The notes: a model not told the origin generated them from the letters alone. DNA of 64,000 bases from Eunapius fragilis (GCA_963681505.1 OY811988.1:2436306-2500305), one strand, 5' to 3'; positions 24,546 to 36,107 are shown, counted from the first letter of the stretch. A program made the numbers and translations.

Positions 24546-26654
24546 GGGGACGGTTAAAAACCCTCTCACCTCACCCATCAAGGAAATCCTGGATACGCGC
24601 CTACTGGTGAAAAGAAAACCAACCCGTCCCACGAAGTTCCGGCTTAACTAGGCCCCTGTGATGACGTAAATATACAATCCCTAGGATTGAATAAATTACA
24701 CAATGTCATACTTTTATGAATAAATAATGCGCGGTAGAAATTATTTTTTTGTCTTAATAGTTCAATAATTTTTGAAGTACATATAGCACATTACAATTAT
24801 ATGATTGTCCATTCAGCTCATGCACTGCAGTACGCATACTGAAAGCTCCGGCTTTGAAAACTATATGCCGTGAAGTGCATATAGCAACTAGACAATCTCT
24901 GTTACTATCACACAGTTACGCCTGTGCAGTTGTAGGCAGGCTGTTTGTTTAGGCTATTTCAAATGTTGTGTATATAGTGGTCTGTAAATATCGCAAGCCT
25001 TCAGGCCCGCGAAGGCACGCCCATTTACCTCGATCGCGTTCTTGTGGGTAAAGCTACGCGCATGTAGAACACCTAAGCACCTCAGTTGTAACATACCTGA
25101 GTGTTTCCTACCCAGTCAGGTAAAGCTGTGGTAGAGTGTCTTCGTGAGCAATTTCGCTCCTCAGAATGTCATTAGAGGAGTATGATATGTGGCTCGCAAA
25201 ACAGGTATCGTATAATGAGATGCGGCTAGAAATTTTTTGGTGGCTCATGGTATCGCTTAATTATCCCAGAGAATTAACCTAGTCCGTGAGATCCGCCCCT
25301 ACAATGTAAAAAAATATTCCGACAAATACAATAATGACGTAATAGCGACACTTGCGGGGGTTTATAATGACTCGGGATTAATTAATAGTCACATTTGGAA
25401 TGTGCGCTAGCGTGACGTTTATTATGTTGAACTATAATAAAGTGCTTAAAGATCAACCTTGTAGGGACGGAAGAAAGACGCTCTTGAATTTTCGCCCACT
25501 GGGTTATAATAACCGAGAGGTATAAAAATGCATGAAACTTTCCCCAACCATACGTTTATCTTGTTTCCACTTTTGCAGTTTCAACTGTGTTATGGTGTCG
25601 ATGAGGATGGAGAAATGTTTACTATTAAAAAAACTGTTGATTAAAGTTTCTGATAACAAAGTATTCGTGGAGAGTACTCTCAAATATACAAACATCTTAA
25701 TATTTGAATAGGCAACTGACCACCCATGATGCGGGCGGGCGGTGTATTTGTACTACAAACTGATATCCACCTTGCTCCTCACTATTCAGTGAATCTGTAA
25801 AAGGTAGGAGTACATGTAGAAGGACAAGTAAGGAGATAAGCCAAACAAGGTGACCCAGCACATGTATGCCACATATATGCCACATGTGTACACACATGTG
25901 GCATACATGTACAGCACACCCCCAAACGCCTCAGGGCTTAGCACACTAGAGGTGTACCAAAAACCTCCCAACATGAATTGGTTGCCATGGCTCTGAGCAA
26001 TGCAGTGAACAGTGACATGACATGCTGGTGATGCACATGCAGACACTCACAGTGGCCCTTCAATGACTAAACCACGCACTGAGAGGAACACATGTGAGAA
26101 AACACATCCATTAGTACGGAAAGCAATGTATAGAGAGGTATGCTACAGTTCTAAGGTCTGTACCCAACATGGGAAGTTTGCAGGTCATGCAGTGGGTGTA
26201 TAGGGTAGTGAACATACAAAAAGGATCTGAATTATTTTATAATTCAGTACACCTCAAAATGTAAGCCATATAGATATATGTGTGAACAAAAGATGATCAG
26301 GTGGGTGGACAGTACAAACAACTCTGTGGCTAGTGAAGCCATTGGTGAGTTCATCTTTGTGTACACAGTGTACATTGTACTGTTCATGATTACATAACAT
26401 CATGGCCAATAGCTCTGGTATTATGTAACCATATGTAATATTATCACTTCACTATCAAGGTCATACCTACACAGTGATACCAGTAGGTAAACAGCCAGAG
26501 GTATGTACAGGGGTGTGAGCTCATGGCTTCAAACATCATTTTCCTCCCAGCAGCAGTACTGGTGGTGGCTACACCTGGAGTGAGTGATGAAATGATAGTT
26601 AATGAAGGAGGGTATGTTGGCCTATATAAATGAGCAAACAGGAGCCATGGAGGC

Positions 26655-26655
<1 letters not shown>
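24546..26655. other. No gene recognised
   Basis: Roughly 2.1 kb without a convincing exon. It includes a small palindromic patch near 25865-25915 (CATGTGTACACACATGTG) but no element with clear ends. Confidence 0.4.
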
Positions 26656-26727
<72 letters not shown>

Positions 26728-26740
26728 CACACACACATGC
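26656..26740. repeat. (CA)n microsatellite
   Basis: About 40 CA dinucleotides with one interruption (ACAACAC). Confidence 0.95.
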
Positions 26741-27337
26741 AGCAATCAGATCACAATGGAATAACAGGTAATATGTGTTAGCCAGTTTGGTTGCTGTGTA
26801 AGGCTGAGGCAAGGTGAGATGAAGGTAGGCAGGTGTACTGGTTGATGAAAAATACATCCTTAGTCAGACCACACATCTAATCTGGACCAAAGGATATGAA
26901 TTTATTTGTAATAATTAGAGCCCTTCCAACTTATTTTCAAATGTAACTACTTACAATGGTTGTGAGTTCAAGCGCAAGCAGCAACAACCAGGTTATTGCA
27001 GCTGGGTTATTGAGCAAATGACATAATTGATTCCTTTAGGATCTAAATAATGCTCACCTGCATAGTAGCATTGACAAGGAGACTACTTCATTGCAGCTGT
27101 GTACTCTAAACCCTCATACTGTTTCTTGAACATGCTGACAACAGTTAGTTAACCATTAAGCCATAATACACTGTTTAACTCAAGGAGTAAAACGAAGTTA
27201 ACACAAGGGGGCAGCGCAAGACCTCCTAAGCACATGTGCAGAGCCTAGAGCAGACACGCGACTCAGTCAAACGTGAAAGGCTTGGCAACAGCACAAGTTG
27301 GCACCATTTATTATGGCAGACAAGGAGAGCCAAACAA

Positions 27338-27976
27338 ACTCACAAGGGCAGCAGGATGTTACCACTGCACACCTACAGCACTCACAAGGGCAGCAGGATG
27401 CTACCACTGCACACCTACAGCACTCACAAGGGCAGCAGGATGCCACCACTGCACACCTACAGCACTCACAAGGGCAGCAGGATGTTACCACTGCACACCT
27501 ACAGCACTCACAAGGGCAGCAGGATGTTACCACTGCACACCTACAGCACTCACAAGGGCAGCAGGATGTTACCACTGCACACCTACAGCACTCACAAGGG
27601 CAGCAGGATGTTACCACTGCACACCTACAGCACTCACAAGGGCAGCAGGATGTTACCACTGCACACCTACAGCACTCACAAGGGCAGCAGGATGTTACCA
27701 CTGCACACCTACAGCACTCACAAGGGCAGCAGGGTGTTACCACTGCACACCTACAGCACTCACAAGGGCAGCAGGGTGTTACCACTGCACACCTACAGCA
27801 CTCACAAGGGCAGCAGGGTGTTACCACTGCACACCTACAGCACTCACAAGGGCAGCAGGATGTTACCACTGCACACCTACAGCACTCACAAGGGCAGCAG
27901 GGTGTTACCACTGCACACCTACAGCACTCACAAGGGCAGCAGGATGCTACCACTGCACACCTACAGCACTCACAAG
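27338..27976. repeat. Minisatellite, 42-bp period, ~15 copies
   Basis: Fifteen near-identical copies of a 42-bp unit (CACAAGGGCAGCAGGATGTT + ACCACTGCACACCTACAGCA + CT). Units differ mainly at one A/G site (GGATG or GGGTG) and at TTACC/CTACC/CCACC, so the array is recent. Because 42 is a multiple of three, several frames stay open, one of them continuous with the integrase-like sequence directly downstream. Confidence 0.95.
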
Positions 27977-28620
27977 ATGGGATCATTTACAAAGGAGATC
28001 AGATAGTGGTTCCACTATCACTTAGGGCTGATTATCTGAGTCGCCTTCATGCTAGTCACATGGGTTGTGAGTCCACACTCCATACAGCTAGAGAGGTGAT
28101 GTATTGGCCGAACATGGCTGCGGACATACAAAGAGTCACCCGCGAGTGTCGTGTGTGTGAGCAGGACAGTCCTGCACAAGGTAAAGAGAAGCATTTGGCT
28201 CACAAAGTTCCGAAACAACCTTGGGATAAAGTGGGGGTGGATTTGTGGCGCTGTAAAGGGAAGGACTATCTTGTTATGGTTGACTATTTAACTCGAGGGC
28301 CGTGTCTTAAAATTCCTTCCTTTAAACTTATAGAATCAATGTTCATGTCCAGCATGCATGCATGCACATGTGCGGGGCATAAACATATGGTGATACATCC
28401 TTTCAAGGAACAACTTATGCAGAGTATGTGGTACCAAATGTCCAGACCACCACCAATGTCAGGGGAGATGCTTCTCATCAGGGAAAGATATCACAGTTCA
28501 ATAAAGCAAAGAAGCAAGCTCAGCTACCCACATGAACAAATGGCTTGCAGAACTGCATACGTTACCCCAGTTCAGACTGCATTCAGATCTTTGAACTATA
28601 ATTTGTGGCAACATTACTAC
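27977..28620 (+). mobile_element. Fossil Ty3-type LTR retrotransposon, integrase part
   Basis: Just after the minisatellite the + strand encodes an integrase zinc-binding region: a HHCC arrangement spread over LHASHMGCESTLHTAREVMYW and CRVCEQ. The beginning of a retroviral-type integrase core follows (WDKVGVDLW, DYLVMVDYLTR). This order is typical of Ty3/gypsy pol. Only a fragment of pol remains, no LTRs were recognised, and the downstream half is degraded. Protease, reverse transcriptase and gag are absent. I read it as a broken, fairly old copy whose 5' side has been replaced by the tandem repeat. Confidence 0.75.
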
Positions 28621-28857
28621 ACGTGAACAGCTGATCTAGACAGCTAGACAACAGCAACAAAATTTGTACAATCATACTAACAGATAGTGATTCCCAGGAT
28701 GGTGTTTGCATGTTGTCATGCATGTGCATGTGTGTATGAGTGTGTCATGTGTGTGCATGTGTTTGTGAGTGTGTCATGTGTGTGTGTGCATGCGTGTACC
28801 AGTAATTAAAAACACTCATGCACACCACACACATATATTTGAATATCTTTGGTTTCA

Positions 28858-29220
28858 TCAAAGGGACCTCTGCCAGCAGTATGAGAGGCAGCAGAAGAGA
28901 CAGAAGAGGGGATACAGAAGGTACTGCAGGAACAAGTACGATACATACATGTAGTTGAAGGTACTCGGCGACTCGTAGAGGTGTTTCCTAAAGTTTATAA
29001 ACATGAGGAAGGAGGCCTGCACCACTATTAGCAGATTGAATATTAGAAATATAGCTACGCATAATTCACAGAAGCATATGCATATCTTGTTGGCGGTGGC
29101 TGATCGACGCCCCTTGTTCCTGTAGCAAGTGAGGAGGGAGGCGGAGGTCCGGAGGCACACCAGGAGGCCCAGGAAGATGCCATTCAAAATGATAATGATG
29201 TTGAAGTGGTCAATACTGCC
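28858..29220 (-). CDS. Possible terminal exon of a multi-pass membrane protein
   Basis: On the minus strand an acceptor-like TGCACACACAG precedes an exon from 29220 down to a TGA at 28858. It encodes three strongly hydrophobic segments: FNIIIILNGIFLGLLVCL, ICICFCELCVAIFLIFNLLI and YMYVSYLFLQYLLYPLFCLF. Between the first two lies a basic loop (CYRNKGRRSATANK), and the protein ends shortly after the last. The layout resembles the last three helices of a GPCR-like receptor or another transporter, but no family motif decides it. Upstream exons and a polyA signal were not found. It could be a relic. Confidence 0.35.
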   Translation of the reverse strand, partial: GSIDHFNIIIILNGIFLGLLVCLRTSASLLTCYRNKGRRSATANKICICFCELCVAIFLIFNLLIVVQASFLMFINFRKHLYESPSTFNYMYVSYLFLQYLLYPLFCLFCCLSYCWQRSL

Positions 29221-29306
29221 TGTGTGTGCATGTATAATGTATGTGAATGAATGTGTATGTAAGTTATGCACATATCAAAATGCGTACACATCTGGTCTAT
29301 GGAATA

Positions 29307-30222
29307 TACAGGGTGATTTAAAGTTGCGCAAAATGATATAACTCCAGAACTGAACATTTAAGCAATAACTTCTAATTAATAACGTTCCTTCAATCACCGG
29401 CATGATTTTGGTTTCAACAGAATAATTTTTCAATATTCAGTTTTGGAGTTATACTATAGTGGGGGACAGCATCGAGGAAGTATTTTGCGATTTGGTGGTC
29501 AAATTAAGTGGCAATATCGCGGTCTACGCATTAGTAGGGAGTTTCTTTTATCTGCAATGTTGAAATGAACTTTTTCACTGATTTTATTACTTTTTAGGGC
29601 TTCAATTTTTCAAGTTAAAAAAGGTTTAATTATTTAAATTCAATATTTAGGGCTTAATTTGGTACCGCGTTGATTTTTTTCCCACCGAAATCGGTTTCCA
29701 TGGGATGTAAGACATCCCACACAACTTTTTCCATATTTTTTCTATGTTCCTTTCTTAAACTACACCATTTCTTAAGTTGTTTCACTTTTCTACATGAGAT
29801 AAGTGAGTATAATGTTTCATAGTTTGTTTAGCAACCGCACGTCGGATATATCCACGTAAAAATAGGGAAAACTTTAGTAACGTGTATCTTAAGATCGGAG
29901 CGCAGAAGTAGTTGTTTTAGATGTCTCGTATTCCACAGAAACCTATTCCAGTGGGAAAAAATAAACGCGGTACGAAATTAGTCCTAAAAATGGAATTTAA
30001 ATATTTAAACCTTTTGTAACTTGAAAATTTGAAGCCCTAAAAAGGTATTAAATCAGGGAAAAACTCCACTTAGACATTGCAGATAAAAAAGCTCTCTACT
30101 AGTGTGTGGACCGCGATATTGCCACTTAATTTGACAGCCAAATCGCAATATACTTCCTCGATGCTGTCTCCCACTTTAGTTCTTCCAATTCAAAGATTTT
30201 GCGCGACTTTCTGATCACCTTA
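29307..30222. mobile_element. Long inverted-repeat DNA transposon relic (~0.9 kb)
   Basis: The ends are CAGGGTGATTTAAAGTTGCG (left) and the diverged inverse of it, GCGCGACTTTCTGATCACCT (right), both flanked by TA/TATA. Longer inner arms match well: 29461-29745 is the inverse of about 29925-30175, with landmarks GACAGCATCGAGGAAGTA, GGCAATATCGCGGTC and TTGGTACCGCGTTGATTTTT. There is no transposase. The arms are roughly 85-90% alike by eye, so it is a middle-aged non-autonomous or foldback-type element with TA targets. Confidence 0.7.
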
Positions 30223-30532
30223 TATAAATAGGTAGGAGAAAAGGAAGGAGGAAACAGCCTTCATGATGAAGCCACACCCACTATGAAAAGTATTAATGTA
30301 TGGCTTAGCTAAAGTTTATGATGACTGGGATTTCCCCCCCACTTTCATCTTGTGCAAAATGATGTAACTTTTATAGAACAATGAGCAAAATAAATTAAAC
30401 AAAAACAATTGAAAGTATTTACATACATCATGGTGAGTATGAGACTAGATCATAAATAGTGCTCACTTGAAATAATCATAGCGATCGCTAGTATGAGAAA
30501 GGCAATTGTTAGCACAATCCAACAGCCTAGAG

Positions 30533-30533
30533 T

Positions 30534-30622
<89 letters not shown>

Positions 30623-30630
30623 CAGAGAGG

Positions 30631-30700
<70 letters not shown>
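30533..30700. repeat. (GA)n microsatellite
   Basis: About 165 bp of GA repeats with a short interruption (GGAGACAGAGAGGGAGGAG). The alternating RE/SL open frames across it are artefacts. Confidence 0.95.
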
Positions 30701-30702
<2 letters not shown>

Positions 30703-32340
30703 AGGGTAGAATGAATTGAGCTCCTAACAGACTCATTTAGCCAATTGAAACACAGTACTACTTCTAATTATACCCTTGTATACTGTACTGAGCCTGTCAT
30801 TCTGACACCTTCCACAACAGTAGTGGATCTGGGGGGAGTTTAAACCTCCCTCCCAGCCCTTCAATAATATTATTCATTGCAGACAATTAATCAATCTGCA
30901 TTGATAGTTGTGAATAAACCCCCTTTTCCTCTGCCATACCCCTTTGTATGCCTGCCCCTGCACAACCTTGGTATTTAAAGGCAAGATCCTACATGCAGGA
31001 TCAACAGCTGGTAGCTGCTTTTTACTTCCAATCAAAACGAAACCATTTAAAGTTATAATTACACGTACACATTCCCATAGTTCTAACAGATGCGCGTTTT
31101 CAATAATACTTACAAATCTATTTTTACTAACATCTAATAGAGCTGAGGCTGGTATGATGTAATACCACTTGAGACATTTTCAAACAACACTTACTTCTAA
31201 TTATAGTGCTAAAATCAACCATGAATTAAGACAAAATGGCGTCTTGCTGTATAAACCTTCTGTGGTTCCCAAAAATAGCTGATACTCAGACTTATTTTTT
31301 TAATACCTAGAGACAATGAATGGCTTCCAGACAGTATCATTCTGCAAATGACCTAAATATTGAAAACCATGCTATATACACAGATATTATCCTCCATGAA
31401 CACATATTATGGTTTGGATTGTACACTAAAGAGAGCATCAATGATACCAAACATAGCCATAGATGTTCCGCAAGAAGATTCAGTAGAAAATAATTAATTT
31501 TTTGGGGTCAAACTAACTTTCATAAAGTGTAAACTATACAAATTTGAGTATTTGCACCAAAATCTAAAGCATAGTGTCCAACAGGATGTGGAATGACCCT
31601 ACAGCCTGGGGATGAGGATGGATGAACAAAAGTACTGAGGTATATGATTATCCAGACTGTGGGTAAATATGCCCTAGGGAAGAGACGTGGGCCTACCTTA
31701 GCATGCCATAAGGTCAGGCCACACCCATTGACAAATCCCCTGAAGTTTGCTTTTTTTGGTTAGCAAATTATTTCATAATCCCACGAACATTACTTACCCA
31801 CCCCCTCCGCTCCTCCTGCCCTATCCCAGGAGGGATTACTTGGGCGTTAGTCCTACCTTTACATTTTAGTGAAAGGCAAGCATTATGCTACAGTACTGTA
31901 AAATAGACTATCTGACATTTGTGGTTAGGTGAAGTTATGATGACTGATTCACGTGGGATGAATACTCTACTGTTAGTATTACCCTAAGCTGCCACTGACA
32001 AAGAACTATCAGCCAGTGGTCTCTTTAGCTTAAGAGAGGAGGCTTGCATCACCCAATCATTGGGGTCAGGCGAATCTTAGCCCACATGCTTGCTTCTCAG
32101 AATAAACCTGTTAAGGTCACCTGGATCAAACTGGTGAACTTACAAAATAAGGCTGAGCTGATGCAGTATGTCTGTACAGTCCTCGGGTTCCCAGGCTCAT
32201 CAGTGTTATTGTGAAGACATGTGTGGCTGTACAGCTTTACTGGTATGCTGTAAGAAACATAACGTTCTAAAAAATCTCCTTGGTCTCTTGGTACTGGAGC
32301 AGGGAGTGTAGCAAGGCCATCTGAATATGCTACATTGTGG
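30701..32340. other. No gene recognised
   Basis: About 1.6 kb of unique-looking sequence with no frame above 75 codons, no clear exon and no repeat end. Confidence 0.4.
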
Positions 32341-32344
32341 GAGT

Positions 32345-32610
32345 AGAGACAAGGGAGGGGGAGGGGATGGTGGGAGTAGTATGCAGGTGTGACAAGGGAG
32401 TTGGAGGGAATGTATGCAGGTGTGATAAGGGAGTGGATGGTGGGAGTAGTATGCAGGTGTGATGTGAGAGGGGGAGTGGATGGTGGGAGTAGTATGCAGG
32501 TGTGATGTGAGAGGGGGAGTGGATGGTGGGAGTAGTATGCAGGTGTGATGTGAGAGGGGGAGTGGATGGTGGAAGTAGTATGCAGGTGTGACATGAATAG
32601 GAGAGGGAGA
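32345..32610. repeat. Minisatellite, ~44-bp period, ~6 copies
   Basis: Copies of GTGGATGGTGGGAGTAGTAT + GCAGGTGTGATGTGAGAGGG + GGAG, degenerate at both edges. Minus-strand frames across it (HTCILLPPSTPPLTS repeats) are repeat artefacts. Confidence 0.9.
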
Positions 32611-33205
32611 AAGGGGATAAGTGGTGGTGATGGAAGTGGCAGAGTTGTAGCAGGTAGGAGTGCCATAATGGAGAGGCGATGGAGAGAGGAAAGCTGATGT
32701 AAAATATAAAGCAATCTTGCACACTGATTTCCACACTCACATTTTTATCAAAGGTTACTAACCAACAGAGGTGGTGACTATACCTCAGATTACGCTTTTC
32801 AAACAATTTTTTTTTTTTGGTTTGGAATACTTTTTTGAGGAACGTAGTGATAATGGTTTAGAATAAGGACTGAGGATCTCTTGGAGCCAAGTATGTTTGC
32901 AACACTACCCATCCTTTAAAAAAAAAAAAGAACACCAACATCAGTATTCACAAGTGGTGAACACTACTGACACTACCCTACCCCTACCCCAGAGTGTGGT
33001 AATATCGCCACGTCACCCTGCTGTATTTTGTTGCATGTTGCAGAAGTGTAATGAGGTGGCTTTTTTCATAGGACAAATACGCCTGTACACTGTTATGCCC
33101 AGGTAAGCTTTTCTTTGCAGTACTGATATTTGGCTTTCATTTCTACATCAGTTAGTTTAAAGCTGACAGATCTAGCTAAGGATTTCAAGATTTATATTTG
33201 ATTTC

Positions 33206-33417
33206 TCAGTAAAGCGTATGAGATTTCAGTGGTACCGTGGCGGACCCTTCGTAGTACTTGGGGGGGGGGGGGGCCTCACCAACTGCTGCCACTGCTCCAT
33301 ACTCGGTGAACGAAGTATTTTCGAAATACGGCTGCTCGCACCTGCTACCCCCTAGCAGCGGCGCGCTCAGTGCGCTAAGTCCAACGGCCTCGTCGTATGA
33401 AGGTGGTGGCAGCTGGT
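33206..33417 (-). CDS. Candidate exon with two PPxY motifs
   Basis: On the minus strand an acceptor-like ACATATGTACAG is followed by a ~70-codon frame ending at a stop at 33206. It carries PPPSYDEAVG near its start and PPPPKYYEG near its end. PPxY motifs bind WW domains of NEDD4-family ubiquitin ligases and are common in cytoplasmic tails of endosomal membrane proteins such as LITAF- and NDFIP-like proteins. No upstream ATG exists in this frame, so upstream exons would lie at higher coordinates; none was found. The gene is not identified. Confidence 0.35.
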
Positions 33418-33708
33418 CTGTACATATGCAGCATGACAATCGTTACGCCAAATACACTGGTATAAAAAGAGCCTACCTTCCATAACTTGCTGGTTATTTT
33501 AACACAGCCAAAAGTTATATAATTGCATATTGGAGGAGGTTACGGTATTGTATGGTTAGTCTCTTACTCAGACCATAGATTATAATCTATGCCCAGACCA
33601 CATGACTCACGCTGTCACCGCAAAAAAAAATAAAAGTGTCAAACTTTGATTTCACAACGGTTCAATAAATCAACGCACGATTTGACTGTATACAGCGTCC
33701 GGAGAGAA

Positions 33709-33891
33709 CATGGGCGCCCCAGCATTTACCGAGGGGAGGGGCCAAAGGGCAAGGGGGCGCCAAAGGGAGCGTGGTATAGTAGATTTCGCTAATTATATAT
33801 ACAAGCGAGTCTATTACGCTAACAATAACAACCACATGCTGTGCATAATTTGAACCCTATTTTAGGGGGGCAGAGGGGCGCCATAGCTTGG

Positions 33892-33929
<38 letters not shown>

Positions 33930-33930
33930 G
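33709..33930 (-). mobile_element. Diverged copy of the GGCGGCCCCAG MITE family
   Basis: CATGGGCGCCCCAGCATTTACC and the following GAGGGGAGGGGCCAAAGGGC match, in inverse, the right half of the intact element at 61918-62232. The far side keeps AGGGGCGCCATAG and then a 33-G run where the intact copy has its C-run. The right-hand terminus is not clear, so the copy is probably truncated. Confidence 0.55.
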
Positions 33931-34080
33931 CATATTGCGAATGCATACTAGGCTGGGGACGAGACCACCACCATTGTAGGCTTGCGCGTGAATATACATG
34001 TACTTTTCACATGAGTGGTTGGTACATTTAAGTGTGCCATTCTGCTTCATTTTTGACAATCGTATGCCATGCAGACATTT

Positions 34081-34573
34081 GCTCATTCAATGGTGCATGG
34101 CTTGCAGATGTTCAATTTAAACAATGGGTTGCTATAGGGATTTTTAAAAAAAAAACAGTCTTTTTCAATCAAACCAATGGGCAAAGCATAAACATCTTCT
34201 TTAATTTAAAGCTAACTGAAGTTTCTGATGTACCGCGAACTAAAGAGTTTTGCTACCAGCTCTGTTTCAAGCGTGGAAAAAGCTAGTTTAAATGCTGAGA
34301 TTTTGTGGACGTTCAATGTGATTGAGAAACACTACTCTTTTAGAAGTTAATTGTTATAATGCTACTGACATATTCAAAAAAATGTTTCCTGACAGTGAGA
34401 TTGCTGGAAGATTTAGTTGTGGTGAACGAAAATATGTATATTTATCATCTTTAGGCTCCATTATAAAGTCCAATGCTTTGAGACATGCAGGTAAAGAGAA
34501 AGATAAGGAGCTTTTGGTAATTAATGGACAGTTAAACCCAAAGCTAAAAGGGTTAAATACCCTCTATGACTAA
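34081..34573 (+). pseudogene. hAT-type transposase relic
   Basis: CSFNGAWLADVQFKQWV resembles the BED/TTF-type N-terminus of hAT-like transposases. Downstream, NATDIFKKMFPDSEIAGRFSCGERKYVYLSSLGS (34355-34460) matches the 'F..MFPDSEIA..F.CG..K..Y...FG' stretch seen in such proteins and in their host-derived ZMYM/KIAA-type relatives. The two parts lie in different frames with stops between, and the catalytic domain is missing, so this is a decayed remnant. Terminal inverted repeats were not identified. The family comparison is from memory. Confidence 0.5.
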
Positions 34574-34924
34574 AATTTCATCCATGCAACTTTGTATCAT
34601 TACCATCAGTCAGTGTTCATCACAATATTTACAACATCTGATCTGCCACTGAAGAGATTTATATAGCTCCATCACTTATAGTGTCTTGAAAAGGATCTAA
34701 AAGTTAGTTCATGAAAGGTTTAGGAAGTTTTACATAGAAAACCAAACGCATTGCAATGAGCACCCTACCTAGAATAAGCGAAAAGATGCGCCAAACCAAT
34801 TATTGATCTTGGCATCGGACCGATCTCCGAGTCACATGTTACATTTAATATGCAATAATAATGTTGTGGGGACGAGGTTGCAAATGAGTGCATGCAGCCT
34901 ACGAGGTTTTCATGGCATAATCTT

Positions 34925-34966
34925 CTATTGGTAGCTAGGTACGCGTACATACCTAGCAACCAATAG
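34925..34966. promoter_or_regulatory. 42-bp palindrome with inverted CCAAT boxes
   Basis: CTATTGGTAGCTAGGTACGC is followed by GTACATACCTAGCAACCAATAG, an almost perfect palindrome with ATTGG at one end and CCAAT (34960-34964) at the other. It lies just upstream of a TATA box (34980-34987), giving CCAAT-to-TATA spacing typical of a core promoter. Confidence 0.4.
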
Positions 34967-34979
34967 GCGCTAGGCCGAG

Positions 34980-34987
34980 TATATAAA
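34980..34987 (+). promoter_or_regulatory. TATA box upstream of the 21-bp repeat ORF
   Basis: TATATAAA sits 16 bp after the CCAAT box and 45 bp before the ATG at 35032, a spacing that suits a transcription start near 35010. Confidence 0.4.
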
Positions 34988-35031
34988 TGAGTTACGGAAA
35001 TTATAGTATTATATTTAAAAAAATTTTTTTA

Positions 35032-35982
35032 ATGGAGTCTTTTTCTCTTCCGGCTTCTCGCCTTGCAACTAGCTCCAACAGGGCTAAGGCTGAGGTCCTA
35101 GTTGCCTTATATGGTGCTCCACTGAGGGTCAGGGGTGCTCCACTGAGGGTCATGGGTGCTCCACTGAGGGTCATGGGTGCTCCACTGAGGGTCATGGGTG
35201 CTCCACTGAGGGTCAGGAGTGCTCCACTGAGGGTCATGGGTGCTCCACTGAGGGTCATGGGTGCTCCACTGAGGGTCATGGGTGCTCCACTGAGGGTCAT
35301 GGGTGCTCCACTGAGGGTCAGGGGTGCTCCACTGAGGGTCAGGAGTGCTCCACTGAGGGTCATGGGTGCTCCACTGAGGGTCATGGGTGGTCCACTGAGG
35401 GTCAGGAGTGCTCCACTGAGGGTCATGGGTGCTCCACTGAGGGTCATGGGTGCTCCACTGAGGGTCATGGGTGCTCCACTGAGGGTCATGGGTGCTCCAC
35501 TTAGGGTCATGGGTGCTCCACTGAGGGTCATGGGTGCTCCACTGAGGGTTAGGGGTGCTCCACTGAGGGTCAGGGGTGCTCCACTGAGGGTCATGGGTGC
35601 TCCACTGAGGGTCAGGAGTGCTCCACTGAGGGTCATGGGTGCTCCACTGAGGGTCATGGGTGCTCCACTGAGGGTCATGGGTGCTCCACTGAGGGTCATG
35701 GGTGCTCCACTGAGGGTCATGGGTGCTCCACTGAGGGTCAGGAGTGCTCCACTGAGGGTCATGAGTGCTCCACTGAGGGTCATGGGTGCTCCACTGAGGG
35801 TCATGGGTGCTCCACTGAGGGTCATGGGTGCTCCACTTAGGGTCATGGGTGCTCCACTGAGGGTCATGGGTGCTCCACTGAGGGTCATGGGTGCTCCATA
35901 CATGTGCCATGTTTGGGGATCACTACCACTGTGTAACACAGCCTGTGAGGAAATACATGTAGACACCTTCATGCCTTCATGA
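35032..35982 (+). CDS. Possible repeat protein ORF (GAPLRVM)n
   Basis: From ATG 35032 the frame encodes a ~25-residue unique start (MESFSLPASRLATSSNRAK...), about 37 copies of a 7-residue unit GAPLRV(M/R), and a short unique Cys-containing tail ending at 35982. CCAAT and TATA boxes lie at plausible distances upstream. Against a real gene: the array is a plain 21-bp minisatellite whose length keeps all frames open, and two minus-strand frames are open as well. I list it because the promoter-like context is unusual; translation is unproven. Confidence 0.25.
   Translation: MESFSLPASRLATSSNRAKAEVLVALYGAPLRVRGAPLRVMGAPLRVMGAPLRVMGAPLRVRSAPLRVMGAPLRVMGAPLRVMGAPLRVMGAPLRVRGAPLRVRSAPLRVMGAPLRVMGGPLRVRSAPLRVMGAPLRVMGAPLRVMGAPLRVMGAPLRVMGAPLRVMGAPLRVRGAPLRVRGAPLRVMGAPLRVRSAPLRVMGAPLRVMGAPLRVMGAPLRVMGAPLRVMGAPLRVRSAPLRVMSAPLRVMGAPLRVMGAPLRVMGAPLRVMGAPLRVMGAPLRVMGAPYMCHVWGSLPLCNTACEEIHVDTFMPS
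35112..35898. repeat. Minisatellite, 21-bp period, ~37 copies
   Basis: Unit GGTGCTCCACTGAGGGTCATG with a recurrent variant ending CAGG/CAGGA and rare single changes (CTTAGGG, GGTTAGG). Copies are over 95% alike, so the array is recent or homogenised. Confidence 0.97.
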
Positions 35983-36107
35983 TCTGATTAGTTTTTGCTC
36001 ATAGATGTGATATCAAGCAGTTACATTGCTTGTTGGCATGAAGTCTGTTGTCTCTGTGGCACACAGGGCTTAGCCACATCCTGTGTACTAACTAATCAGA
36101 TCATGAA
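35976..36107. repeat. Short inverted repeat, TTCATGATCTGATTAGT ends
   Basis: TTCATGATCTGATTAGT at the left and ACTAATCAGATCATGAA at the right are exact inverses (17 bp) around a ~98-bp interior. The size fits a small MITE. Confidence 0.6.

Noticed and set aside
26656-26740. Telomeric repeat
   Set aside because: It is a plain CA dinucleotide run; no TTAGGG-type array was seen anywhere in the window.
27236-28626. Long frames of 239-442 codons on both strands
   Set aside because: Most of the length is the 42-bp repeat, a multiple of three, which keeps several frames open. Only the short integrase-like end on the + strand is meaningful, and it belongs to a fossil element.
30493-30736. RE-rich and SL-rich open frames
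   Set aside because: Products of the (GA)n microsatellite.
32097-32806. Three overlapping minus-strand frames of 158-205 codons, HTCILLPPSTPPLTS-rich
   Set aside because: They cross the 44-bp minisatellite; the unique parts are short and show no motif or splice support.
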